A stretch of DNA of 53,972 bases from an uncultured Myxococcales bacterium. Its GTDB lineage: Bacteria > Myxococcota_A > Polyangia > Polyangiales > Polyangiaceae. The notes beneath the pieces are model-generated. The model was not told where the DNA came from, did no database searches, and was given only the letters and a program-made list of their open reading frames with translations. Where the stretch lies: positions 1 through 53,972 of the forward strand of contig CALMUT010000263.1 in the NCBI GenBank assembly GCA_937872925.1, in the 5' to 3' direction. Both the position numbers and the translations under genes were made by a program. Numbering within the stretch: the first letter of the stretch is position 1; every line of letters starts with the position of its first letter. This document shows, in pieces, positions 1-9,022 of this stretch.

Positions 1-1491
1 GAAGTCCAGGGGCCTTGAGATGCCAGCATAGTCGATGGTTTTCTTCTCCTGAAGCAAGGTGAGCGCCTGCTTGATGCCCGTGGTGCCTCCAGTAACCTTC
101 GTCCCGCCGACCATCTTCTTCAAACCGTCGTTGAATTTCGCCCCAGTCATGATGGGGTCGTTGATGGCAACAACGGAGTACGCCAACAAATAGGTGGCAT
201 CGTAGGCCGTATCCGCAAAGGAGCCCGGCGACTTCTGCTTGTGGAAGCCTCTGAACTCCGACTCGAACTGGGCAAACAACGCCGTGGCCCGTCCGGGCAG
301 CGTGCCAACGACGCGTTGGCTCAGCGCGTTGTCCATACCCACCAGCTTGAGTAATTCGTCGTCGCGCCCGCCGTCCCCCACGATGAACACCGGCTTGTTC
401 GGGCCAGGCGAACCCACCTCGACGCCAGCAAGCACTTTGGTGATGCTCTCTGTCGTGCCAAACGCCAGCACGATGTCCGGTTTGAAGCTGAGCATGGGCT
501 GGATCACGCCTACATCGAAGTCAAAGCTGGGATCGTCCGCAGGATCCGGATAATCCGTGCGCAAGAAGAACGTGGAATTCGCCGTATCCAGGGCAGGCTT
601 CCCGTTGAATTTGACGAGATCCAGCACCGCCGTGGTGAGACCAAGTCCGTAGGCGTCGCTCTTGACGGCGACTGCGACGCGAATCGAATCAGACGTGGAA
701 AGTCCCCGCGCCGCGCGGATGTTGCTCTCCAGCTCGGTGACCAATTGCGCCAGGGGCACTGCCTGAAGCGCGTCGCTGGGCGCAGTGCGCCAGACCAGAC
801 CGTTGTCCTGCAAGTCCGTGATCGCAGTGCTCGTCGCCGACGGCGAAATCAAGAGCGTGCCCCCCGGAATGGAGACCTTCTTGGCAACCTCCAGGGTCAC
901 ACCGCTAAACGCGGGCCCGACGATGGCGGGAACCTTCAACGTCTCGACCAAGTGCTTGCCCGCACGCACGGGGTCGTCCAGGTCGTGGCAGGCGACAAAA
1001 GCAACGCGGCGACGCCCCACGCCATCCGGGAGCGGCAGCCCTTGAGCAAAGGTGTCCAGCTGGTTCACCGCCAGCTGCACACCTTCCCAAAGCGGGAGCC
1101 CATTGCCGATGAACTCACCCTTGAGTGGGCCCATGAAGCCCAGCACAATCGTGCCTTCTTCGGCCACGGCGTCTTCAGGGAAGACCTGCTCGCAGTCCTG
1201 AGTCTTCAACGACACGCACACGCGATCGGGCTGGCGACAGATGGCAAGCTGACCGTCGAAGCGATCCATGCACTCCTGATTCGTCGTGCAATCCCCGCCC
1301 AGGGTGCAGACCTTGTCCGGACTGCATACCGAGCCAGCGAAGGCCGGCCCCTTCGCGACACAGTCATCTGTCGTCTGGCACTGCTCGACGTCGGTATCCA
1401 CGATGGCATTGCAGGAGACGGAAGACAGCAACGCCGGCAGCAGCAGCCACGCCACCTGAATCGGCCGAAAACCCCTCGCTCGTGCTTGCAC
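1..1491 (-). CDS. ABC-type branched-chain amino acid/ligand-binding lipoprotein, 3' end cut off by window edge
   Basis: Periplasmic binding protein type 1 (LivJ-like receptor ligand-binding) lipoprotein, probably the solute receptor of an ABC importer. 497 residues are visible; the C-terminus lies left of base 1. The frame is open from the in-frame stop at 1510-1512. I chose GTG 1491-1489 because it gives a short basic n-region, a hydrophobic stretch and a lipobox S-V-S-C with Cys27. Residues about 27-100 form an unusual Cys-rich module with repeated C-x-T-x-x-x-C-V type spacing before the binding fold begins (IVLGFMGPLKGEF). Later motifs fit the fold: IVGPAFSGVT, LLISPSATST, and DTAYDATYLLAYS near the visible end. 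The acyl-CoA dehydrogenase gene is divergent. The ligand cannot be read from sequence. Confidence 0.82.
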   Translation of the reverse strand, partial: MQARARGFRPIQVAWLLLPALLSSVSCNAIVDTDVEQCQTTDDCVAKGPAFAGSVCSPDKVCTLGGDCTTNQECMDRFDGQLAICRQPDRVCVSLKTQDCEQVFPEDAVAEEGTIVLGFMGPLKGEFIGNGLPLWEGVQLAVNQLDTFAQGLPLPDGVGRRRVAFVACHDLDDPVRAGKHLVETLKVPAIVGPAFSGVTLEVAKKVSIPGGTLLISPSATSTAITDLQDNGLVWRTAPSDALQAVPLAQLVTELESNIRAARGLSTSDSIRVAVAVKSDAYGLGLTTAVLDLVKFNGKPALDTANSTFFLRTDYPDPADDPSFDFDVGVIQPMLSFKPDIVLAFGTTESITKVLAGVEVGSPGPNKPVFIVGDGGRDDELLKLVGMDNALSQRVVGTLPGRATALFAQFESEFRGFHKQKSPGSFADTAYDATYLLAYSVVAINDPIMTGAKFNDGLKKMVGGTKVTGGTTGIKQALTLLQEKKTIDYAGISRPLDF

Positions 1492-1574
1492 GGGACCCAA
1501 GCTGTGAAACTACCGCGGTCCGCCCACAAGTGCCAATCCCAAGCCCATGGAAATCCGCCGAAATTCCAAAACTT

Positions 1575-1592
1575 GCCTGGATCCAGCCAGGC
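1575..1592. promoter_or_regulatory. Inverted repeat in divergent promoter region
   Basis: GCCTGG - ATCCAG - CCAGGC, a perfect 6-bp inverted repeat whose centre is itself the palindrome CTGGATCCAG. It lies between the divergent ligand-binding lipoprotein and acyl-CoA dehydrogenase genes, so it could be an operator or a leader hairpin. No function is shown by sequence alone. Confidence 0.3.
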
Positions 1593-1683
1593 GGCGGTGT
1601 TTGCCGCAGCTGGCGGGCGTCATGGCCGCAGTGGTGACTGGCAAAGCGCGATGCTATTGGGCTTCGAACGCTCGGAGGACGGG

Positions 1684-3363
1684 ATGAACGAGATAGCACG
1701 CGGCCGCCAGGACCTCTTGGATTGGGAAAAAAAGCGACCCGAGAACTTCTTCACTTGGGACACCAACCTTCAGCGGGTGTTGTCGGCCCGGCTTGGCAAG
1801 GATCGACTGGCGGAGGAGCGCCCTCGGCTCGAGCGGGCCGGGCGAATGGTTGCATCGGAGCTGCGCCAGCTGGCCGTTGACACCAACCACGACAGCAACT
1901 TGCCACGACTCGAGCGCTACGATGGCCTCGGTGTGCGCCGGGAACAGGTCGTGTTCCATCCCAGCTATCACGAGGCGGGGCGACTGATTTGGGACACGGG
2001 CGTGCTGAGCGACTACGCCACACCCGGCAAAGAAGTCGTGCAGATGTCCTTGCTGTACATGTTTGCGCAGGTTGGAGAGTACGGCCATCAGTGTCCCCTG
2101 GCCTGCACGGCTGGCTTGATCAAACTGATCCAACGCGTTGGCTCGGAGGCCCAAAAGAAGAAGTATCTGCCCGCCCTGCTTTCCCGTGACTACGAGAAGC
2201 GCCTGCACGCTTCCCAGTTCCTCACGGAGGTGCAAGGCGGATCGGACGTCGGATCCAACGCCGTGGTTGCACGCCGGGACGGCGACGCTTGGCGAATTTC
2301 GGGCGAGAAGTGGTTCTGCAGCGTGATCGACGCGCAGGCGTTCTTGATGACGGCGCGACCCGAAGGTGCCCCCGCCGGCACCAAGGGCCTGGGACTGTTC
2401 ATCGTGCCGCGGGACGTTAGCGGCGAGACGAATCAGTTCTTCGTGCGTCGTTTGAAGCAGAAGCTGGGCACCCGGGCCATGGCATCCGGGGAGGCGGATT
2501 TCGACGGCGCTTGGGCGGAGTCCGTAGGCGACGTTGAGCGCGGGTTCAAGAACGTCGTGGAGATCGTGCTGAATACTTCACGCATCTACAACGCCATGTG
2601 CTGCGCCGGCGGCATGCTGTCGGCCTATCGCGAAGCACGGAGCTTTGCCGAGCACAGACGCGCCTTCGGCAAAGCGATCATCGAGTACCCGCTGGTGCAA
2701 GAAGCCGTCGCAGGGCTGCGCGCGGAAGCGCTGGGCGCGGCCGCAAGTACCTTCCGCCTCACCGCCCAGGCGGATCGTTTTGCTAGCGGCGGCGGTTCCG
2801 AGGAAGCGCAACTTGCCTGGCGCGTAGGCGTCAACGTGAACAAATACTTCACGGCGATCCGCAATACCCAGTGCGTACGAACCGCCGTTGAGGTTCTTGG
2901 CGGCAACGGCACCATCGAGACCTTCTCGCCACTGGTGCAATTGTACCGGGACGCACTGGTACTGGAGAGTTGGGAAGGCACCCACAATGTGCTCGTGCAA
3001 CAAGTGCTCCGTGATGCCGCCCGCCTCGGCGCACACTTGGCGTTCCTGAAGGACCTGAACGAAAGCGTCAGCCGCCTCACGGTCCAAGACGACGCGGCGG
3101 CGCTGCGGGCCCGCACCGTGGACGGAGTGAAAGCCCTCGAAAACGGTTTCAAACGGCTGGCCGACGGCGCAGGAGATCAGCGATTCGGCCGGATCTTGGT
3201 CGACCAAGCCGCTGCGCTACTGCAATGCGTCGCCCTTCTGGAAGAGCTCGATCATGAGCCGGCGGATGCGGTGAAGCGCGGGGCCATCGACCACATGCTG
3301 CGCACTTTCGTGCGCCCGGAACTCCCGCTCCCCACAGCCATCGACCCCGCCCTGCTGTCCTGA
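1684..3363 (+). CDS. AidB-like acyl-CoA dehydrogenase family flavoprotein
   Basis: 559-residue FAD enzyme of the acyl-CoA dehydrogenase superfamily, longer than the usual 380-400 residues because of an extra C-terminal helical domain, as in AidB and related long FadE proteins. Motifs in order: QFLTEVQGGSDVGSN and ISGEKWFCS (FAD/substrate region), RRAFGKAIIEYPLVQE, EVLGGNGTIE, and ESWEGTHNVLVQQVLRD, which carries the glutamate at the usual catalytic-base position. ATG 1684 is preceded by GGAGGA at 1674-1679, so it is preferred over the in-frame ATG at 1651. The frame stays open far upstream, but that part lies antisense to the ligand-binding gene. Substrate is uncertain: fatty acyl-CoA oxidation or an AidB-type alkylation-response role. 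Confidence 0.85.
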   Translation: MNEIARGRQDLLDWEKKRPENFFTWDTNLQRVLSARLGKDRLAEERPRLERAGRMVASELRQLAVDTNHDSNLPRLERYDGLGVRREQVVFHPSYHEAGRLIWDTGVLSDYATPGKEVVQMSLLYMFAQVGEYGHQCPLACTAGLIKLIQRVGSEAQKKKYLPALLSRDYEKRLHASQFLTEVQGGSDVGSNAVVARRDGDAWRISGEKWFCSVIDAQAFLMTARPEGAPAGTKGLGLFIVPRDVSGETNQFFVRRLKQKLGTRAMASGEADFDGAWAESVGDVERGFKNVVEIVLNTSRIYNAMCCAGGMLSAYREARSFAEHRRAFGKAIIEYPLVQEAVAGLRAEALGAAASTFRLTAQADRFASGGGSEEAQLAWRVGVNVNKYFTAIRNTQCVRTAVEVLGGNGTIETFSPLVQLYRDALVLESWEGTHNVLVQQVLRDAARLGAHLAFLKDLNESVSRLTVQDDAAALRARTVDGVKALENGFKRLADGAGDQRFGRILVDQAAALLQCVALLEELDHEPADAVKRGAIDHMLRTFVRPELPLPTAIDPALLS

Positions 3364-3386
3364 TGGAGGGGCCAGGCGCGCACCGG

Positions 3387-4157
3387 CTACAGGCTCGAAA
3401 CTAAGGCTGGCTTCTTCGCAGGCAGCGATAGGGTGTGGCTGAGCCGGCGCAGCGCGGTTGGCGTTTCGGTCTCAAGGGCTCGACCGAGCTCGGCGGTCAG
3501 TCGGTCGCGTACATCTGCGCGCAAGCGCCGGGTCAAAGGCGCGTCCTTAGTATCGTTCTCGATCCAGATGCGCGTTTGGCATAGCCGTTCGCCGCTCTGA
3601 GCGTCGTGCAGCGCCAGCCAGGTCTCCAGATGACCCGGCACCCACTCGGGCTTCTTGCGATCCAGTCGCCAGATCCAGCGTGGCATCCCAAAGCGCGTGA
3701 CGTGGAATACGCCAATGAAGCGACTCTGTCGCAGCTCGGCCGCTCGGGCGAGGGCTCGCGTCGACGCCTCTGGGCCGTGCACCCCAGACAGTGCACTTTC
3801 TAGCAACGGCAGCTGCGGCAACTCCAGCCGCTCCGTCACGCTCATGGGCAACAGCGCTTTGGCTTCGGGGCGCGCTTCCGCAAACCGGGTCGTGAGCACC
3901 CGGGACGCCTCGCTGGGCGCCGCCTGCGCGAGGGAAGCGTCGTCACATGCGCGTTCACGCGCTTCCAACGGGTCGAGTTCCACGCTGCTCAGGGCACGGA
4001 CGGCGACTCGGGCGTCCAGGACCGCTGCCGACGGCGCAGCAGAGCTTTCGCTCTCTGCACTAGCAGGGGGCAGCACAAAGTCCTCTTGACCGCCGCGCCG
4101 TTTGCCTGGCTGACACGAAAGCAAGACCAGTCCGAAGACCCAAAACGCGCGGGGCAC
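3387..4157 (-). CDS. Conserved lipoprotein of unknown function
   Basis: 256 residues. GTG start at 4157; the N-terminus MPRAFWVFGLVLLSC is a short lipoprotein signal with Cys15. The middle is Ala/Glu-rich and probably helical (to about residue 120). A denser C-terminal part contains SRFIGVFHVTRFGMPRWIW and WVPGHLETWLALHDA, followed by LCQTRIWIEND. I do not recognise the family. It converges with the acyl-CoA dehydrogenase (23-bp gap) and diverges from the radical SAM gene (86 bp between starts). An outer-membrane-anchored accessory protein is a guess only. Confidence 0.7.
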   Translation of the reverse strand: MPRAFWVFGLVLLSCQPGKRRGGQEDFVLPPASAESESSAAPSAAVLDARVAVRALSSVELDPLEARERACDDASLAQAAPSEASRVLTTRFAEARPEAKALLPMSVTERLELPQLPLLESALSGVHGPEASTRALARAAELRQSRFIGVFHVTRFGMPRWIWRLDRKKPEWVPGHLETWLALHDAQSGERLCQTRIWIENDTKDAPLTRRLRADVRDRLTAELGRALETETPTALRRLSHTLSLPAKKPALVSSL

Positions 4158-4243
4158 GCCCCAAACAAACCCAAGAGCGCGTCGGGGGCCAAATAACCGG
4201 ACAAACTTGTGACGGTCGAGGGCGTGCTACGGTTGTCTCGGGC

Positions 4244-6058
4244 ATGACACGCAGTCTCAAAGTGCTGCTCTTGTATCCCCCGCCATGGAAGATCGCGGGA
4301 CCGGGGCAAGCGAGCTACGGCCGGGCAGGCCCCCCCAAAGACTACCAGGAAGGGGATCTCGATCCCGACTTCCACCAGACTCCCTACGGGCTTTTCACCC
4401 TGGGGGCGAACGCCGTGCGCGCGGGGCACTCCGTCAAGGTGCTGAACCTGTCAGCGTTTCCGTGGACAGAGGTGGAGCGCGTCGTCTCGAGCCTAGAGGC
4501 GGACGTCGTGGGGCTCTCGTGCTGGACGGCGAACCGTCGCGGCGTGGGCTTCGTTGCGCAGCTGGTGAAGCAGAAGCACGCAAACACCACCGTGATCGTA
4601 GGCGGCCCCCACGCCACCCCCCTAGCAAAGGAGATGCTCGCGCATCACCCGAGCATCGACGCGGTCGTCGCGGGCGAAGGTGAACTGAGTTTTGCGGAAC
4701 TCATGTCACGCGTCGGGTCCGGCACTCCGCTGCGCGGGACCGCGGGTTGCTGGACACGCGGCGAGAGCGGCCCCGAGGAGGGGCCGGCGCAACGCAACAT
4801 CGACGACCTAGACGCGCTGGCTTGCCCCCATGCATTGTACGGCACCCACATCGTGATGACCTCCCGAGGCTGCCCTTGGCAATGCACCTTTTGCGGCGCG
4901 GAGACGAGCTGGGGGCGCGGCTTTCGCGCCCACTCCGAAAGCTACGTGCTGGATGCGTTGGAAAGTGCACTGGCACGCCTGCCGGTGCGGATGATCCAGA
5001 TCAAGGACGACACATTCACCACCAACAAGAAACGCGTCATCAAACTGTGCCAAGGCATGCGCGAGCGGAAGCTGCGTTTTCTGTGGAGCTGCGACACCCG
5101 CGTGGACGTGCTGAACGAATCGCTGCTGAAGGAAATGCGCCTGGCCGGCTGCGAACGGCTTTCCCTTGGCGTTGAGAGCGGCTCGCAGCGCATTTTGGAC
5201 GCCATCCAGAAGAAGATCACCGTTCAGGAAATCGTTGACGCCACGCACATGGCGAAGAAGTTCGGCATCAAAGTGCGTTTCTACATGATGCTCGGCAACC
5301 GTGGTGAAACGCGGGAATCGTTTCGCGAGACGCTGGAGTTCCTGGAGCAGGCCAAGCCGCACAGCTACATATTTTCGTGTCTCAGCATTTACCCGGGCAC
5401 GACCGACTTCGTGGACGCCGAAGCGGCGGGCACGGTCACGCGAGAAAGCTACTTCCGCGAGACTTTCCAGGAACTGAAGATCCCCTACGATGCAACACCA
5501 CAGCTGACAGCAGAGATGAACAGCTGGTTTGCGAAGCACCGCGGTGTGCGGGAGCTCTACAGCCCCGGCGTCGACGAGTGCGAGCAGATCGTCGCCGAGC
5601 TAGGTGACCACCCGCCAGCGCTCCTGGACCTGGCGCGTGCGTGCTTCCAAGCAGGAAGTCTTGGCGCGGCGGAAAAGCACGCCCGCGCCGCTCTCGATCA
5701 CACACACCCGACTCCCGGACTGGTTCTCAACTTGCTGGCATGCATTGCCAACGCCCGTGGCGATGTCGAGGCCATGAAAGCGCACTTCATGACCGCGGCA
5801 AAGACCGACCCGCAACACCATGTGCTGCTCGAAAACGTGCAGCGCACACGGAGTTGGTTTCAGGCGCAGGGTCCAGAGCGCGGTGTGCCCCTCGTGCTCT
5901 CCGACCGCCACGACTTTGCGCTCTTCGAGAAGAATCTGCAGCCGGCGCTGCCCGGTCCCCTGCCCGACGACTGGCAAGTTTGGCCAGAGCCGCTGCCCGC
6001 GCCCCGCGCCGAGCCGCTCAGCATCGGCGCCGACAAGCGGCTGCCCGTGCTGGGTTGA
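4244..6058 (+). CDS. B12-binding radical SAM protein with C-terminal TPR-like domain
   Basis: 604 residues. Residues about 5-150 form a cobalamin-binding-like Rossmann domain (KVLLLYPPP, LEADVVGLSCWT, VIVGGPHATPLA, DAVVAGEGE). The radical SAM core follows with C210-x3-C214-x2-C217 (RGCPWQCTFCG) to bind the [4Fe-4S] cluster, then QIKDDTFTTNKKR and SLGVESGSQRILD, typical of the BchE/methylthiotransferase-like group. Residues about 440-540 look like helical TPR repeats (ALLDLARACFQAGSLGAAEKHA). The family carries out radical methylations, ring closures or thioether chemistry; the substrate is unknown. No maturation target or biosynthetic cluster is obvious next to it. ATG 4244 is the first in-frame start. 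Confidence 0.85.
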   Translation: MTRSLKVLLLYPPPWKIAGPGQASYGRAGPPKDYQEGDLDPDFHQTPYGLFTLGANAVRAGHSVKVLNLSAFPWTEVERVVSSLEADVVGLSCWTANRRGVGFVAQLVKQKHANTTVIVGGPHATPLAKEMLAHHPSIDAVVAGEGELSFAELMSRVGSGTPLRGTAGCWTRGESGPEEGPAQRNIDDLDALACPHALYGTHIVMTSRGCPWQCTFCGAETSWGRGFRAHSESYVLDALESALARLPVRMIQIKDDTFTTNKKRVIKLCQGMRERKLRFLWSCDTRVDVLNESLLKEMRLAGCERLSLGVESGSQRILDAIQKKITVQEIVDATHMAKKFGIKVRFYMMLGNRGETRESFRETLEFLEQAKPHSYIFSCLSIYPGTTDFVDAEAAGTVTRESYFRETFQELKIPYDATPQLTAEMNSWFAKHRGVRELYSPGVDECEQIVAELGDHPPALLDLARACFQAGSLGAAEKHARAALDHTHPTPGLVLNLLACIANARGDVEAMKAHFMTAAKTDPQHHVLLENVQRTRSWFQAQGPERGVPLVLSDRHDFALFEKNLQPALPGPLPDDWQVWPEPLPAPRAEPLSIGADKRLPVLG

Positions 6059-6084
6059 GGCCGGGCATTGATCGGGCAGGTGTG

Positions 6085-6714
6085 TCACTCCGGGCGGCTG
6101 ATCACCTGGGACGCGGTCTGGAGGCTCTTCAGGGTCTGGGCATCACCGTAGGCCAACCCGAGCCAAAGGCTGCGCAGGACCCCCATGGTCGAGCGCACGG
6201 GTTCGCTCTGGGTGGTTTCGTACAACAACGCCGCCGCTTGCTCGGCTTGGGCCAAGGATGCGAGCAGCGCCTTATGCGCCGGAGAAGCCGCGCCCAGCCC
6301 AGTCCAGACCTTCCAATCCGAGGCGAGCTCTTCCGCGCCGACTTCGGACAGCCCCAAACGCTCCAGCAAAGCGCTGAGATAGTGGAAGTGTGCAGCGCCG
6401 TCCGAAGTGGCGCTTGTCCACAGGTCGATGGCCTTGGCCACGTCGTCCGGCGTTAGCGACAACGCCAGATCCGGACGCCGGGCAGCAAACGCTTCCACGA
6501 CGTTCGCAGGCGGGGTCTGCTGACGCACACCGTCGTGCACGGCATCCAATAGCCACATGCGCACGATCCGGCTGTCCGGCCAACCCAGCAGCGCTGCCCA
6601 CAGTTTCTCAGAGCCCGGGGTTTTGAAGCGCTCAGCCGAAGGGCGCGAAGCGAAGTCCGAGCCTCCACCCGCACGCTTTTGCTGGCTGCGCTTGAGTTTG
6701 CGACGCGTCGACAC
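6085..6714 (-). CDS. Unknown alpha-helical protein
   Basis: 209 residues, no signal peptide or membrane segment. A basic N-terminus (STRRKLKRSQQKR) precedes a helical body with regularly spaced Leu/Ala and Trp (LWAALLGW, AIDLWTSATSDGAAHFHYLSALLERL, DWKVWTGLG, LRSLWLGLAYGD). I do not recognise the family. It lies 23 bp downstream of the hemerythrin-like gene on the same strand, so the two may be cotranscribed. The basic N-terminus could contact nucleic acid or another protein, but nothing in the sequence shows this. Confidence 0.6.
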   Translation of the reverse strand: MSTRRKLKRSQQKRAGGGSDFASRPSAERFKTPGSEKLWAALLGWPDSRIVRMWLLDAVHDGVRQQTPPANVVEAFAARRPDLALSLTPDDVAKAIDLWTSATSDGAAHFHYLSALLERLGLSEVGAEELASDWKVWTGLGAASPAHKALLASLAQAEQAAALLYETTQSEPVRSTMGVLRSLWLGLAYGDAQTLKSLQTASQVISRPE

Positions 6715-6737
6715 GATTGGCCCCTCTATAACTGGGC

Positions 6738-7130
6738 TCAGCCCAGTTCTGCGATGAATTGTTCAAAAGCTTGGTCGGCTGTGCCTTCGTGGCGCTCTAG
6801 AGAGTGCTGGATGAAGTCCAGCAGCACTGGAGCGAGCTCCGACTGTCCATTTTCACATTGCCCACGCAACGTGCGAACACGCTGCAGAATGGCGGCATGC
6901 TGCTGTTTGTGTTCTGCCGTCGCCGGGTAGTCGCGAGTCAGCATCAAGGACTCTTCCTCGCTGAAGTGATCCGACAGTACCTCAATGAGATCGTCGAGTT
7001 GCAGCGCCAGGTCCGCCCATTCGCCGCCCTGATCCAGTGAGTGGCGCACGGCGATGATGTTTTGCGCCAGCCGCGCGTGCTGGTGGGCAACATCCGCGAT
7101 CGCTTTGCCGGCGGACGGCGATTCGAACAT
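6738..7130 (-). CDS. Hemerythrin-like domain protein
   Basis: About 130-residue four-helix hemerythrin/HHE-type protein expected to bind a non-haem di-iron centre for O2, iron or redox sensing. The ligand pattern is readable: an early His pair (HQH), DHFSEEE (H-x3-E), HKQQH (H-x3-H) and HSLERHEGTAD (His plus H-x4-D). ATG at 7130-7128 is chosen over the TTG two codons upstream. Its length matches single-domain bacteriohemerythrins. It is followed by the unknown helical gene at 6085-6714, and the region upstream (7131-7236) is AT-richer than its surroundings and shared with the divergent membrane protein. Confidence 0.82.
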   Translation of the reverse strand: MFESPSAGKAIADVAHQHARLAQNIIAVRHSLDQGGEWADLALQLDDLIEVLSDHFSEEESLMLTRDYPATAEHKQQHAAILQRVRTLRGQCENGQSELAPVLLDFIQHSLERHEGTADQAFEQFIAELG

Positions 7131-7236
7131 CAGCAAGGCCTAGCGTCAGTGACGATCGTCAACAAGTGGGCGCCCCCACGTCGAGGCGATCCAAGCAAAA
7201 TCCCTAATAATATCCATAACCTCGCGCTGCGGCCGG

Positions 7237-8994
7237 ATGCTCGCTATGCTCTCGCCGCTTCTCATGCGGGTCCGGGCCATCGCCGTAGGCACCGAGCGCA
7301 GCAATGCGATCGGCGCTGTCGAACTCGAGTGTGCACCACACGGGCTGCTCGTGGTCTATCTCGGTGTCGGTACGTTTAGCGAGGGATACGCGCCGGGTGC
7401 CTTGACCCAGGGCACCCGGGTCCTGGTGCCTTGGGCCGACGTGCTGGAAGCGCGCGTCGAGGGCGATCAGGTGTTCCTTTCCGTTACGCCCACCCTGACG
7501 CCGCACCATCGCCTGTGTTTGACGCGCTTTTCGAGCGGCGACATCCCGCCCCTCGCTACAAGCCGCGAGCGCGCCATCCTGTGGACGGCGGTTGTGGGGG
7601 CCGCGCTCGTCACGACGCTCTTGCTCTCCCTCACGCTACCACGGTTTGCGCCGCGCGCTGGCGCCGGTGTAACCGTCGGTGTCGGCGCCATTGCAGCGCT
7701 GATCATTCTCGCGCTTGGGTTTCTGTCCGAGCGCCGGGTGTTGTTCCGCGGGCTAGACGACCGTCCCAGCCGAGACGCATTCGCGACGGAGCTTTCCCAC
7801 TACCTGCCCACATTGGTGCGCCTGCCCCACGCGCCAGAACCCACTCTGCGCAAACCAGCACTGCCAGACATATCCGGCTGGATGCCGCGCACGACCGCGG
7901 CGCTGGCGATCGCGCTGACGGCAGGGCTGCTCGGACTCGCGCTCACGGGAAAATCCCTGCTGTTTCCCTCCGAGCAGCGACCGCGCGCGATGCAGGTGGA
8001 CGAACCCGAGCGACCGATGGGACCGATGCTCGAGCCCCAAGTGCCCGCCACACTGCCGGCAGCTGCGGCCCCCACGCCAAAGCCCGACAAAGCCCCCGCG
8101 CCCGCAGCCACACCTGCGCCAAGCGGCGACAGCAGCCTCAGCCGCGGTGGGCGCTGCACCTGCGCCCGGGCGGATTCCGTGTTGTGGCGCCAGCCCATCC
8201 CGAAACTCAGCATTCTGGTGCTCGACCGGCACCTGACCACCGGCCCGTCACAGAAACGCCTCGAGATCAACGTCGCCGCGGTGAACAACTCCGACGCGGA
8301 AGTGCGGGAGCTGACGATGCGCATCGCGTTCACGGAGCCCGTCACGCCGGGCTCGACGGAGCTGGACGCGGTTTCGCACCGCGCCGTGTATTTCGAAGGT
8401 CCGCTCACGCCCGGTCAGGCCATCAAGTGGACCGTCGAAGCCCGCGGCTCGGATATTCGTATCGAGCCTCCACTGCCGGGCGATATCGGACCCGGCGGAG
8501 ACGGCGCAGCGCCTTTGAACCGCCTTTCCGAATTGCTCAACGCGAACCACCGGCCGGTACGACTGCACGGCGCCATGATGCTGGCGTACCTTGGAGATCC
8601 GCGAGCCCGCGAGGCGTCTCTCAAACTCAAAGAGGCCTTGCGCGAAGACGAGGGCCCATTTCTGGACCGCATTATCCGCGCTCTTTCCGATCTGCGCGCG
8701 TGTGAGTTTTCCGTTTCGGGCTCGGGCGCCACGCGCCAGGTGCAGGCATGCGTCTTCAACGCCGGCTCCGCCACCCGCGAAAAGATCGGTGTGCGGCTAC
8801 GAGGGCTCGAAGGCCCGGTTTCCATCAGCGAGCCGACTCGGGAGCCGCCGCAGGTAACGAGCGAAGCCACCTGGAGTCTGCCGGGCAGCCTCGAAGCGCA
8901 GGAAGGCACACGCATCCGCGCGTCCCTCGCGCTCAGTGGCGCTGAACCTGCCGAGTTCGAGCTGGTCGTCGATCGCGAAGATCTACTGCCGTAG
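7237..8994 (+). CDS. Unknown membrane protein with C-terminal HEAT-like region
   Basis: 585 residues. Three hydrophobic segments are visible at about 113-134, 143-163 and 219-238, after an N-terminal domain that resembles a small beta-barrel/PH-like fold (VELECAPHGLLVVYLG, VLVPWADVLEARVEG). A Pro/Ala-rich linker (about 255-300) follows. The C-terminal half has a beta-rich part (RLEINVAAVNNSDAEVRE), a short HEAT-like helical repeat (VRLHGAMMLAYLGDPRAREA) and a second beta-rich end (NAGSATREKIGVRLRGL). I do not recognise it as one family. An envelope protein with a large soluble domain is the safest reading. The start could also be ATG 7246. Confidence 0.68.
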   Translation: MLAMLSPLLMRVRAIAVGTERSNAIGAVELECAPHGLLVVYLGVGTFSEGYAPGALTQGTRVLVPWADVLEARVEGDQVFLSVTPTLTPHHRLCLTRFSSGDIPPLATSRERAILWTAVVGAALVTTLLLSLTLPRFAPRAGAGVTVGVGAIAALIILALGFLSERRVLFRGLDDRPSRDAFATELSHYLPTLVRLPHAPEPTLRKPALPDISGWMPRTTAALAIALTAGLLGLALTGKSLLFPSEQRPRAMQVDEPERPMGPMLEPQVPATLPAAAAPTPKPDKAPAPAATPAPSGDSSLSRGGRCTCARADSVLWRQPIPKLSILVLDRHLTTGPSQKRLEINVAAVNNSDAEVRELTMRIAFTEPVTPGSTELDAVSHRAVYFEGPLTPGQAIKWTVEARGSDIRIEPPLPGDIGPGGDGAAPLNRLSELLNANHRPVRLHGAMMLAYLGDPRAREASLKLKEALREDEGPFLDRIIRALSDLRACEFSVSGSGATRQVQACVFNAGSATREKIGVRLRGLEGPVSISEPTREPPQVTSEATWSLPGSLEAQEGTRIRASLALSGAEPAEFELVVDREDLLP

Positions 8995-9022
8995 AGTTCC
9001 ATCGTGGGGCTCGGACGCGACA

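Noticed and set aside
745..1683. Long upstream extension of the acyl-CoA dehydrogenase frame
   Set aside because: It is antisense to the ligand-binding lipoprotein, its translation has no family features, and a good ribosome-binding site precedes ATG 1684.
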